NCBI GenBank assembly: GCA_947488305.1
Contig: CANKZM010000005.1
Span: 434,001-498,000 of the forward strand
Reading direction: 5' to 3'
Origin: an uncultured Roseobacter sp.
GTDB taxonomy: Bacteria > Pseudomonadota > Alphaproteobacteria > Rhodobacterales > Rhodobacteraceae
Length of the DNA: 64,000 nucleotides
Position 1 is the stretch's first letter, and each line of letters starts with the position of its first letter. Both the position numbers and the translations under genes were made by a program. This document shows, piece by piece, positions 1-7,402 of the stretch. The notes under the pieces were generated by a model, which saw nothing but the letters and a program-made list of their open reading frames with translations, ran no database searches and had not been told where the DNA came from.

Positions 1-94
1 ATTGGCCGGGCTCTAGCTCAAATGAGATGTCGTTCAGGGCGACCTTCGGGCCGTAAGAGAAACTCAGCCCAGAGACTGTCAGCCCGTCCGTCAT
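1..94 (-). CDS. ABC transporter ATP-binding protein, N-terminal fragment (PQQ-alcohol dehydrogenase/lanthanide-uptake type)
   Basis: Only the first 31 codons lie in the window; the gene continues leftward past base 1. Reading the minus strand from the ATG at 94, the peptide has the pattern L-x-V-x-G-L-S-F-S-Y-G followed by A-L-N-D-I-S-F and E-P-G, which is the usual beta-strand start of an ABC ATPase just before Walker A. The S-F-S-Y-G-x-x-x-A-L form resembles the ATPase of the PQQ-dependent alcohol dehydrogenase ABC system, whose binding protein is at 12600-13787 on the same strand. The family is clear from this short piece; the subfamily is an inference. Confidence 0.6.
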   Translation of the reverse strand, partial: MTDGLTVSGLSFSYGPKVALNDISFELEPGQ

Positions 95-235
95 TGCAGC
101 TCCCCCGTCGCGTTCCGTCTGTCAGGCAGAGTGCCTGCAAAATGACTTTGTCACAAGCGCTTGCGGGAGATCTATCGGGTCTGAAAGAATTCACACGATC
201 TTGACAAACTTTGCCAAAGTACCCAAGTTCACCCT

Positions 236-469
236 ATGGCAACAATGAACGTATCCCTTCCTGACCCGATGAAATCCTGGGTCGAAGCGCAGGCCAGAGA
301 TGGGCGTTACAGCAATGTCAGTGATTATATGCGGGACCTGATCCGCAGGGAACAGTCGCGCCAGCAAGCCATCGATGAAGTGCAGGCGCTGGTTGATGAA
401 GGTTTGAACAGCGGTGCACCGCAGCCTTTCGATATGGCCGGTTTTGTTCGGAAAAAGACCGGGGCGTGA
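236..469 (+). CDS. parD: ParD-like antitoxin (type II toxin-antitoxin)
   Basis: A 77-residue protein with the N-terminal ribbon-helix-helix pattern of ParD/CopG antitoxins (N-V-S-L-P-D strand, then Y-x-N-V-S-D-Y-M-R-D-L-I-R helix) and a charged tail ending in F-V-R-K-K that would wrap the toxin. It should bind and neutralise the ParE toxin encoded next and repress its own promoter. A TTGACA hexamer at 201-206 may be the -35 element. The next gene overlaps by four bases, the usual coupling for such pairs. A second ATG at 245 is a possible alternative start. Confidence 0.88.
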   Translation: MATMNVSLPDPMKSWVEAQARDGRYSNVSDYMRDLIRREQSRQQAIDEVQALVDEGLNSGAPQPFDMAGFVRKKTGA

Positions 470-768
470 CCCGACAGATCCTGTTTCGACCCCGGGCCGT
501 CACAGATCTTGACGACATCTGGGATTACACAACCGAGACGTGGTCGCAGGCGCAAGCCGTATCTTATTTTTCCGGACTTGATGCGGCCCTTGGGTTATTG
601 GCCGAATTTCCGGAAATGGCCCGCGAGCGGTCGGAATTTACACCCGCAGTACGCATTCACCGATACCGGCAACATCTTATCATCTACATGGCCGATGAAG
701 AGAAGCTTGATGTTCTGCGCATTGTCCATGGGCGGGCCAATTGGGCAGTCCTTTTTTCAGACGGCTGA
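466..768 (+). CDS. parE: ParE/RelE-superfamily toxin
   Basis: A 100-residue basic protein starting at GTG 466 inside the parD stop region (GTGA overlap). It has the ParE signature: L-F-R-P-R-A-V-T-D-L near the start, a D-I-W-D-Y helix, and a C-terminal R-I-H-R-Y-R-Q-H-L-I-I-Y strand followed by L-D-V-L-R-I-V-H-G-R. Known ParE toxins poison DNA gyrase, while RelE relatives cleave mRNA; the sequence alone does not decide between these. The pair sits at the left border of a plus-strand block inserted among minus-strand genes, so it may act as a stabiliser of that block. Confidence 0.88.
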   Translation: MTRQILFRPRAVTDLDDIWDYTTETWSQAQAVSYFSGLDAALGLLAEFPEMARERSEFTPAVRIHRYRQHLIIYMADEEKLDVLRIVHGRANWAVLFSDG

Positions 769-992
769 AGGTCTTCACCCGACTTAGACATAAGGGAATC
801 ATCCAGACTTCACCTGCTGGTTGAAGGCGGGTTGGACGACTTTGCGTTCCGATCGGGCGGAAAGCTTCGGCAAGGAATTGCCCAATTGGCATCGTGGCTT
901 GCCTCTTTCACAGGGCCCTGACTTCGCAGAAACCCCAATTTCTGCTATGTTAGGTGCACTCTCTCTGCCCGACCTCAATTAAGGAGACTGCC

Positions 993-1436
993 ATGGGCGT
1001 AGATATCCCTGACGAATTTGACATTGATCTGAACCTCAGTGGCGGCACCACTTTAGACGGAGATATGTCTCTGGATACCGAGCTGCGCATACGCGAATTG
1101 CCAACCATTGAGCTGCGTGTCCTCGAACTCCCTGAAATCAAGATTGGCGTCACCGAGCTGCCCAAAGTGCAGCTGGGGGTTGATCCGATCGACTTTTCGC
1201 TCAGGGTCAAGGAAATCCCGGCGATCCGGGCGCATCTACCCGCGAACTTCAAGGTCGGGCTGTCCCTGCTGGGCAATGAACTGCTTTGCATCAACCTGTG
1301 TGGCGAGGCGCAGGTGATCACCGAAGATTACAAGCCTAATCCCTGCGAGATTTGCGGCCCCGTTGGGAACGTGAAGAACGCCCGTGAGATCCCAGGTAAT
1401 GTGAACCGGATCGAACTCGTCGAAGACGATGGCTGA
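993..1436 (+). CDS. Decapeptide-repeat protein, first gene of the isoprenoid cluster
   Basis: 147 residues, not recognised as a known family. I chose ATG 993 because AAGGAG lies just upstream; a longer frame opens at 954. Residues 31-79 consist of five near-tandem units of nine or ten residues with consensus [L/I]-x-V-x-E-L-P-x-[I/V]-x (units at 31-40, 41-50, 51-60, 61-69, 70-79), suggesting a beta-rich fibre or solenoid. The C-terminal third has two cysteine pairs (C-I-N-L-C and C-E-I-C), possibly a metal or disulfide site. There is no signal peptide or membrane segment. The next gene starts inside its last codons (8-base overlap), so it is co-translated with the cluster. Confidence 0.8.
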   Translation: MGVDIPDEFDIDLNLSGGTTLDGDMSLDTELRIRELPTIELRVLELPEIKIGVTELPKVQLGVDPIDFSLRVKEIPAIRAHLPANFKVGLSLLGNELLCINLCGEAQVITEDYKPNPCEICGPVGNVKNAREIPGNVNRIELVEDDG

Positions 1437-2139
1437 TCTCGAGGAAGGCATAAAGCTGAGCAAGGGGCAGGGCATTGCCCCCTTCCAGGTCGCGCGGTCC
1501 CAATCGGGGGTGCTGAAGTTGGGCGGGGCACTGAAAAAGCACTTTGGCGGCGAGATCAAAGCAAGGCTCGTCCCCCGCAAAGGCCAGACACGAATTGCAA
1601 CGCGGATCAGTAAGCTGGCCCCACCGGGCACGCATAAGGCCGTGTTAGTCACTGATGAGGGCGAATACCCCGTTGTGGTAGATATCCCGGTCAAAGAAAA
1701 ACTGCGGCTGGCGCCCTCTTCCATAAGTCTCACCGGGCGACCGGGAGAGCGGGTAAGCGTGCCATTGACGGTCAGGAACCTTGGGAACGTGGCCTTGCCG
1801 GTGCCTTCTGGAGGCATAGGGGGGTTGTTTGCTTCTGACGGATTGGCGGGCGCGTTTTCGGCGGCCTATGGATCGGATGCGGAGGCCCCGCTGGACGTAT
1901 TCGGAGAGTTCATTCTGGGGCTGCGCCGATCCTACCTTGGGCTGATGCGGCTGCGGCTAATCTCCAAGGTCAAAACCGATCTTGGGGTCGCGGAATCCCG
2001 TGAGGTGGTTGGGGAGTTTACCGTGCCGGAGCCCATGAACAAAGACACGCAACTTGGGCTGGGTCGTCGGTTTCATACGACGATCACCATGCCGCATCTG
2101 CGCTGCGTCACCCGTCTCACCCTGAGCGGGCCGACATAG
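1429..2139 (+). CDS. Hypothetical protein with Ig-like beta domain
   Basis: 236 residues, no recognised family and no export signal. Residues about 40-125 look like a beta-sandwich: alternating hydrophobic strands, then G-R-P-G-E-R-V-S-V-P-L-T-V-R-N-L-G-N, the kind of strand seen in NEW3/Ig-like domains. A glycine-rich linker (about 125-145) leads to a predicted helix around 155-175 and a C-terminal beta region. The start overlaps the preceding gene by 8 bases and a downstream gene follows after 15 bases. Related in style to the products of 2155, 2800 and 5224, so these may be diverged members of one structural family. Function unknown. Confidence 0.78.
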   Translation: MADLEEGIKLSKGQGIAPFQVARSQSGVLKLGGALKKHFGGEIKARLVPRKGQTRIATRISKLAPPGTHKAVLVTDEGEYPVVVDIPVKEKLRLAPSSISLTGRPGERVSVPLTVRNLGNVALPVPSGGIGGLFASDGLAGAFSAAYGSDAEAPLDVFGEFILGLRRSYLGLMRLRLISKVKTDLGVAESREVVGEFTVPEPMNKDTQLGLGRRFHTTITMPHLRCVTRLTLSGPT

Positions 2140-2154
2140 AAAAGGGGACAGCTG

Positions 2155-2796
2155 ATGAAGAAAAGCAAAAGCAGCACGCAGGAAATGCGCGATAATCTGG
2201 ACAGCATGTCGGAGATGCTGTCCCGGCAGATGGATTTGACGGGAGAGATCGTGGACAGTCTGGCGGGAACGGCCCAGCGGTTTCTGTCTTCCCTGACGGC
2301 CGGTCAGTCCTCCAACTGTTGTGATATTCCCGAACCTTGTTGGATGCCCAAGGACCTTGGCGAATACCACTGTAAACTTTGTGCGGGCAGTACGGGGATC
2401 ATGGAAATTACCGTTACCAATACCGACTTCCGCCCCCGCAATTTCACGGTTGCTGCCGCCGGGCCCGATGCGGCGCGGGTCAAGCTGACGCCGAATAGTT
2501 TCACGCTTGGAGCCAAGGAACGTCTGACCGTGCCCGCCGAGTTCGATACGCGGCTGGATGACAAGGTAAATTGTGCCTCCTTCGAAGCACTGATCTGGGT
2601 GGTGGGTTGCAACAGCCATTTTCTGCGCTGGACGCTGGACGTGGGCAAATCCGAGCGCGCCTGTTGCCACCATGTGGAGGTCTTTGACCAGCCCGACTAT
2701 CAGCATCACTGGTACGATCACTTCTATTGCGTTCGTCCCTGTTATGGCCGCTCTGGGCGCGGTGGAAATGTTGCAGCCGGTAAGGACACAGGCTGA
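2155..2796 (+). CDS. Cysteine-rich protein: phasin-like helix plus Ig-like domain
   Basis: 213 residues with a good ribosome binding site (AGGGGACAG). The first 45 residues form a polar amphipathic helix (M-R-D-N-L-D-S-M-S-E-M-L pattern), reminiscent of phasins and other granule-surface proteins. Residues about 80-170 look like an Ig-like sandwich (M-E-I-T-V-T-N-T-D). Eleven cysteines are spread through the protein (N-C-C, H-C-K-L-C, A-C-C-H-H, F-Y-C-V-R-P-C), and the last 50 residues mix Cys and His densely, which suggests a metal site. No signal peptide. Function unknown; the context points to a structural or metal-binding partner of the isoprenoid enzymes. Confidence 0.78.
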   Translation: MKKSKSSTQEMRDNLDSMSEMLSRQMDLTGEIVDSLAGTAQRFLSSLTAGQSSNCCDIPEPCWMPKDLGEYHCKLCAGSTGIMEITVTNTDFRPRNFTVAAAGPDAARVKLTPNSFTLGAKERLTVPAEFDTRLDDKVNCASFEALIWVVGCNSHFLRWTLDVGKSERACCHHVEVFDQPDYQHHWYDHFYCVRPCYGRSGRGGNVAAGKDTG

Positions 2797-2799
2797 CTC

Positions 2800-3312
2800 A
2801 TGTCGAATTCACCAATGAAGGAAATGTTCAATCAGGCCATGCGCCTGAACATCAAATATTACAGCGGCCTGTTTGAGGTAACCAAGGATTACCTTGGCGC
2901 TCTGCGTGATCTGGCGGGGCAGGGCTTGCAGGTCGACACGAAGGCCGCCGCCGCCACGCCGAAGTCCCAGGCGACTGTCCCGGCCATTCAGCCCTTGATC
3001 CTTGCAGCACCTGCTGGTCGCGTTGCGACTGCGCAATTTGCAGTGACCAACAACACTGGCGAAGAGGTCGCGGCGGACCCTGAACTCTCCGAGTCGCTGC
3101 AAAAGGCAGGCATCAAGGCAGAACCGTCCGGACGGATGGTGGCCAAAGGAGAGAATGTGATCTTTACGCTCACAGGGAAACCGACCGGCAAAATGGACTT
3201 TGAACGGGACATTATTGGGTCGGTCAGCGTGCGCCCTTTCGGTGACCGTGAGATCCCGGTTGTGCTGCGGCGTCTGCCGCCCGCCTCCAAGCAGAAGGCG
3301 AAAACCTCATGA
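2800..3312 (+). CDS. Phasin-like helix plus Ig-like domain protein
   Basis: 170 residues. Residues 1-45 form an amphipathic helix (M-F-N-Q-A-M-R-L-N-I-K-Y-Y, then Y-L-G-A-L-R-D-L) similar in character to phasin N-termini. An alanine/proline linker is followed by a beta-sandwich (A-Q-F-A-V-T-N-N-T-G) and a basic tail. It starts three bases after the previous stop and overlaps the methyltransferase start by four bases, so expression is tightly coupled. I know no precise family. Inference: a surface or scaffold protein for a particle or lipid body made by this cluster. Confidence 0.78.
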   Translation: MSNSPMKEMFNQAMRLNIKYYSGLFEVTKDYLGALRDLAGQGLQVDTKAAAATPKSQATVPAIQPLILAAPAGRVATAQFAVTNNTGEEVAADPELSESLQKAGIKAEPSGRMVAKGENVIFTLTGKPTGKMDFERDIIGSVSVRPFGDREIPVVLRRLPPASKQKAKTS

Positions 3313-4148
3313 GCGCGCCAGGTGGGATCATGGCCGAAGGCGTGCTGGTGCAGGCCATGCATCTATATTCCGCGCTGGTGATGAAACCCTATGAGCAAGG
3401 CCGTAACGCGGGACTGATTGAGCGCACGACGCTGGGCACATTGCCGAAACCGCTCGACCGAAGTGGCCTCGGCCCTCATTTCTCAAGAGAATATCCACGA
3501 CCTGTCCTGCTGGGTCGGGCGACGGAAAATGATGCCTTGGTCTCTGAGTTTGACCGGATGGGAGAGATATACGACGCTTATGTGCGTCCGTTCTCGACAC
3601 CGATCATGAATGCAGCCGTCGAAGAGCTTTCTGCCTGGATCAAACCTGATTTCCGCCTGCTGGATGCGGGATGCGGGGCCGGGCGTGAGCTTTGCCGCCT
3701 GTCGCAATTGGTACCCGATGGCGAGGCCGTCGGCATTGATCTGGCGGCGGGAATGGTCAATGCGGCCTATGCGGCGGCGCGCGCCAAAGCTTTTGATAAC
3801 ACGGCGTTTTTCCAATCGGATGTGGGTGATTTACCGGAGGTTTTCACCGATGGTTTCGATCTGGTCTACTCCTGCCTTGCCCATCACCATTACCCTGATC
3901 CGCCTGCCGCCACGCGTGAAATTTATCGGTCTTTGCGTCCCGGGGGCTATTACACCGTGATTGACGCGGGGCCAGAATGGTTCGTGAAACGCTCCTCGGG
4001 GCTGGCGCTTTGGGCTGATCCGGGCTGGATCGGATTTCATACTCCTGAGCAGTTTATGGCGCTGTTTGAAGCCGCCGGTTTTGAAAACACCGGCTGGATT
4101 GATCTGGTGCCTGGCTTTGGGATCGCGTGCGCGCAGAAACCGATGTGA
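3309..4148 (+). CDS. Class I SAM-dependent methyltransferase
   Basis: 279 residues. The Rossmann methyltransferase core occupies about residues 105-240: motif I is L-L-D-A-G-C-G-A-G-R-E-L, the acidic end of strand 2 is V-G-I-D-L, motif II region reads F-D-L-V-Y-S-C-L-A-H-H-H, and motif III is L-R-P-G-G-Y-Y-T-V. This is the UbiE/Coq5-like or methyltransferase-11/25 group. About 100 residues precede the core and are not conserved in the family as far as I can tell. Between two structural genes and directly overlapping the polyprenyl synthase gene, it most likely methylates an isoprenoid product or precursor; the substrate is not visible from sequence. Confidence 0.88.
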   Translation: MSAPGGIMAEGVLVQAMHLYSALVMKPYEQGRNAGLIERTTLGTLPKPLDRSGLGPHFSREYPRPVLLGRATENDALVSEFDRMGEIYDAYVRPFSTPIMNAAVEELSAWIKPDFRLLDAGCGAGRELCRLSQLVPDGEAVGIDLAAGMVNAAYAAARAKAFDNTAFFQSDVGDLPEVFTDGFDLVYSCLAHHHYPDPPAATREIYRSLRPGGYYTVIDAGPEWFVKRSSGLALWADPGWIGFHTPEQFMALFEAAGFENTGWIDLVPGFGIACAQKPM

Positions 4149-5212
4149 ATGAACTGGGGTATGACCGGGCGCTCATAGAGCAAGCCCTCAACACCGCACG
4201 GACCCGGACCGAAAAGGCGATGACACGGTTCTTCGATGCGCGACGCGAAACGGGGATGGATGTGCTTTACGACCAGATCAGCGATTACCCGTTTCGGGTA
4301 GGCAAGGGGTTGCGCCCCGCGCTGGTCTATGCGGCCTGTCAGGGGATGGGCGGTACCGAAGCACAGGCGGAAAACACCGCCACCGCCATCGAGCTTTTTC
4401 ACAACGGCGCGCTGGTGCATGACGATATCGAGGATATCTCGGATTTCCGCCGTGGGGACGAGACGCTGTTCCGTCGCCACGGGGTGCCGATTGCGATCAA
4501 CACCGGGGATGCAACCTTTGTCTTTTGCCTCTCGCTGCTGCTGGACAATGTGGACCAACTGGGTGTCCGCAAGGCGATGCGCATCCTCAAGGATTTCGAA
4601 CGGCTCAGCCGCGAATCCGTTGAGGGGCAGGCGATTGAGCTCGATTGGATTCACAATGCGCGATTTGATCTGGAGAGCGAAGACTACCTGCGCATGGCCT
4701 ACAAAAAAACCTGCTGGTACACGATGATCGCGCCTTTGCGGCTAGGGGTTGTGGCGGGGTCGGGGCCATCGATGGTGGCCGATCTGGAAGAGGCGCTGAT
4801 TGATGTTATGGAGCTGGGATATCTCGCCGGCATCGGCTTTCAGGTTCAGGACGATCTGCTGAATCTCACGGCGGATGAGGTGCTTTACGGCAAGGAAATC
4901 AGCGGGGATCTTTATGAGGGCAAACGAACGGTCATGCTGTTGCATTTTTTGCGCACCGCGCCGAAACGGCAAAGGGCGCGGGCCATCAAATTGCTCACAT
5001 TGCCGCGCGCAGAGAAAGAACCGGACGAGGTGCGCTGGCTGCTGCAGGCCATGCATGAAGCAGGCTCCATCGACCACGGGCGGGAGCTGGCTCAGGATTT
5101 CATCAAGCGCGCGTTGAAATTCGAAGCAGAGGGGCTCGCCTTCATGCCCGAAACGCGACACCGGCAATTTCTGCGCGAAGTGCTCAAATACGTCATTGCA
5201 AGACTGAAGTAA
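4145..5212 (+). CDS. Polyprenyl (probably geranylgeranyl or longer) diphosphate synthase
   Basis: A trans-isoprenyl diphosphate synthase of about 355 residues. The first aspartate-rich motif is H-D-D-I-E-D (Asp 93, 94, 97) followed by R-R-G; the second is Q-D-D-L-L-N (Asp 236, 237, Asn 240), with Asn in place of the usual last Asp. The residues before the first motif are small (G-A-L-V), not the bulky aromatics of farnesyl synthases, so a C20 or longer product is likely. I chose GTG 4145, which overlaps the methyltransferase stop as GTGA; GTG 4127 is also possible. It is the central biosynthetic enzyme of the cluster and is separate from any photosynthesis gene cluster. Confidence 0.88.
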   Translation: MNELGYDRALIEQALNTARTRTEKAMTRFFDARRETGMDVLYDQISDYPFRVGKGLRPALVYAACQGMGGTEAQAENTATAIELFHNGALVHDDIEDISDFRRGDETLFRRHGVPIAINTGDATFVFCLSLLLDNVDQLGVRKAMRILKDFERLSRESVEGQAIELDWIHNARFDLESEDYLRMAYKKTCWYTMIAPLRLGVVAGSGPSMVADLEEALIDVMELGYLAGIGFQVQDDLLNLTADEVLYGKEISGDLYEGKRTVMLLHFLRTAPKRQRARAIKLLTLPRAEKEPDEVRWLLQAMHEAGSIDHGRELAQDFIKRALKFEAEGLAFMPETRHRQFLREVLKYVIARLK

Positions 5213-5223
5213 GAGGGACCGAC

Positions 5224-5832
5224 ATGCCACATGACCACGATCACGGGAACACGCCGTCCAGCCCGTTCGAAGAGCTGATGAAACTGCAAAGTGCGTTTCA
5301 GCAGAGCCTTAGCCAGGCGACGATGCAATATCTCCGTCAGCTGCAAGGCATCGTCGGGCCAGTCACGCCCGGCACCGTCGTGCAGCAGGTCGAGGGCAGT
5401 ACCATTGATCTGAAGCTGAAACCTGGGGGGCAGGCCAAAGCGACGGTCAATGTGGAAAACCGCCAGCGGGTGCACTCGATGGTGACGCCAATGATCACGC
5501 CTTTGGTGTCCGACACCGGCGCCACATGGTTCGCGCAGGCGGGCTTCACGCCACCGACCGCTCTCTTGGCCACCGATGAGGTCTTGGAGTTCGCACTGGT
5601 GCTGGAGGGGCCAAAGGATATGCCGTTGGGTGTCTATCGCGGTGCCGTGCTGATTTATGGGTGCAGCGAAGGTGTCGTGCCGCTGGAGGTTACGGTGGCG
5701 AAATCCAGCCGCGCGGCTCCGGCGACCAAGGCAAAACAGGCGGCGGCGCGTGCCAGCACCAAGACCAAAGCAGCCCCCAAGAAAGCGCCTGCCAAGAAGG
5801 CGGCCACCCGAAAACCCAGCAAAGCAACCTGA
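5224..5832 (+). CDS. Phasin-like/Ig-like protein with histone-like Lys-Ala tail
   Basis: 202 residues in three parts: an N-terminal amphipathic helix (about 15-45, F-E-E-L-M-K-L-Q-S-A-F-Q-Q-S), a central Ig-like beta domain (about 55-155, K-A-T-V-N-V-E-N), and a C-terminal tail of about 45 residues made almost only of Lys, Ala, Pro, Thr and Arg, with K-K-A-P-A-K-K-A-like repeats. That tail resembles histone H1-like bacterial proteins and the DNA-binding tail of PhaF-type phasins, which tether storage granules to the nucleoid. No signal peptide. Starts 11 bases after the polyprenyl synthase. Inference: tethers a particle or lipid body to DNA. Confidence 0.8.
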   Translation: MPHDHDHGNTPSSPFEELMKLQSAFQQSLSQATMQYLRQLQGIVGPVTPGTVVQQVEGSTIDLKLKPGGQAKATVNVENRQRVHSMVTPMITPLVSDTGATWFAQAGFTPPTALLATDEVLEFALVLEGPKDMPLGVYRGAVLIYGCSEGVVPLEVTVAKSSRAAPATKAKQAAARASTKTKAAPKKAPAKKAATRKPSKAT

Positions 5833-5843
5833 GGAGACGGCCC

Positions 5844-6407
5844 ATGCCAAATAGCGCAAACATTCGCCTCATTGATCCGCCCGAAGATGCGGGCCGCACG
5901 ACTGCCAGTCTCTTTTCCTCCCTGGCCAGCAGGTTGATCACCTTGCATTACACATCCGGCGTCAGCGTCATCGGCTCTACTCTCGCGGGGCTGGCCGAAG
6001 CAGGCAGGGAAATCTCAAAAACGGCTGAAGGCGCGCGGATCCGCCGGGCATTAGAGGCCAGTGCAGTCAAGGACAACGGAGAGCTTCTGTGGAGTGCGTT
6101 ACGCGTAACAGGCTGGACGGAAGGGATGCCCGCCGCGCCGGTTCTGGATCATATTCGGAACGATCTGGCGCTCTTACTGGCGGAGGATCTGGCAGAGACC
6201 ATCGACAACGTCCCGGCGCCGCTGGAAAACAAGGTGCATCGTAGCAAAACCGTGCCTGCAGCGATCACCTTCATCGACACGCTGATGGGCTTGTGGATTC
6301 ACTCGCGCGAAATCGTGCAATCGGTTGAGGCTCTGGCCCGAAGCGCCCCGGAGCGGGACACTGTTGAACCCGGGGATGCGGTCCATCGCGGTCCGATCCT
6401 GCGGTGA
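5844..6407 (+). CDS. Alpha-helical hypothetical protein of the isoprenoid cluster
   Basis: 187 residues. The ATG at 5844 is preceded by GAGGAG; a longer open frame exists upstream but overlaps the previous gene extensively. The protein is predicted almost wholly helical, with an amphipathic region at about 22-75 (S-L-A-S-R-L-I-T-L-H-Y, then A-G-R-E-I-S-K-T-A-E) and a second helical region at about 140-170. It has no beta domain, unlike its neighbours, and no signal peptide. No family recognised. The stop is overlapped by the GTG start of the CrtC-like gene (GTGA), so translation is coupled. Confidence 0.75.
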   Translation: MPNSANIRLIDPPEDAGRTTASLFSSLASRLITLHYTSGVSVIGSTLAGLAEAGREISKTAEGARIRRALEASAVKDNGELLWSALRVTGWTEGMPAAPVLDHIRNDLALLLAEDLAETIDNVPAPLENKVHRSKTVPAAITFIDTLMGLWIHSREIVQSVEALARSAPERDTVEPGDAVHRGPILR

Positions 6408-7402
6408 CAGCTTTTGATACGCTCCGGCCGCCGGTTTTGAGCGATCCAACGGCGGCAGCGTACAAGGACTGGCTTCACCTCAACGTGTTCCTGCCGGATC
6501 ACGGACGCGTTGTTCTGATCAACACCTCCTTGCACGGCCCCCCGTGGGACAATCGTGCGCGCGCGGTTGGCGTGGCATTGGCGAGTGCGCGCGATGGCGA
6601 TTGGACCGGTGGGATAGAGATCGCGTCATTTGCAAATAGCAAGGTCGACACACAGGCAATATTCCTCAGCACGATTTCCTTATCGGTGGCGCGCGATGGC
6701 AAGACGTTGCATGCAAAAGTCTCACGGCCGGACGATGGATTTGAGGCGGATCTCGTGGCGCGTCCTGTTCTGTCAACGGCCAGTCTGGATCTGACAGCAC
6801 AGTTTGGCAGCGGCTGGATCGGGTGGAGCGCCATCCCGGTCTTGTCGGTGTCGGGTACTTTGAAACTGGACGGCGAAGAGATTTCGCTGAAATCAGCGCG
6901 AGGTTACCACGACCATAATTGGGGCCGGTGGTTCTGGGGTGAGGATGTGGCTTGGGAATGGGGTGCATGGGTGCTGGATCAGGACATCACCGTCGTTGCC
7001 GCACGCGGTACGGACAAGACGCATTTCACCCGCCAGCCGCCGCATGTTTTTCTGGTGCAGGGGAGCCGCGTTTACAGTTTTTTGTCTGACCAGATCAGCT
7101 TGACATATGATGCAGCGCCAACCCGCGCTGCGCGGCGTATACCGGGCGCCTTGGCGGCGATACATCCCGACCGGCGCGCACCGGATTTGCCGCGCAACAT
7201 TATACTGCGGGCCTCTAGCCAGCACGCGCAATTTGAACTGCAGTTCAAGGCTGACACCGCCGCACAGCTATTGCTGTCCGATCCCATGCGCCCGGGCTCG
7301 GGTTTCATAAATGAGCTGAGCGGGCGTTGTGCCTTGGTGGCGCAATTGGATCACTCAATGATCAAGGCCGAGGGAACGGGGGTGTTCGAATATGTCGAGT
7401 GA
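6404..7402 (+). CDS. CrtC/AttH-like lipocalin-fold protein (possible carotenoid 1,2-hydratase relative)
   Basis: 332 residues, GTG start overlapping the previous stop. The hallmark is a central G-Y-H-D-H-N-W-G stretch (about 165-172) followed by W-x-W-G-A-W, which is typical of the hydroxyneurosporene synthase (CrtC)/AttH family. Family members add water to the terminal double bond of acyclic carotenoids or terpenoids, and others have unknown roles. With a polyprenyl synthase and a methyltransferase in the same operon, a terpenoid hydratase is a reasonable guess. No signal peptide. Similarity is at superfamily level, so an authentic CrtC function is not proven. Confidence 0.72.
   Translation: MTAFDTLRPPVLSDPTAAAYKDWLHLNVFLPDHGRVVLINTSLHGPPWDNRARAVGVALASARDGDWTGGIEIASFANSKVDTQAIFLSTISLSVARDGKTLHAKVSRPDDGFEADLVARPVLSTASLDLTAQFGSGWIGWSAIPVLSVSGTLKLDGEEISLKSARGYHDHNWGRWFWGEDVAWEWGAWVLDQDITVVAARGTDKTHFTRQPPHVFLVQGSRVYSFLSDQISLTYDAAPTRAARRIPGALAAIHPDRRAPDLPRNIILRASSQHAQFELQFKADTAAQLLLSDPMRPGSGFINELSGRCALVAQLDHSMIKAEGTGVFEYVE

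Noticed and set aside
5092-5859. A 255-codon minus-strand frame opposite the histone-tail protein.
   Set aside because: Its Gly/Arg-rich start is the complement of the Lys/Ala tail codons, so it is an artefact of base composition.
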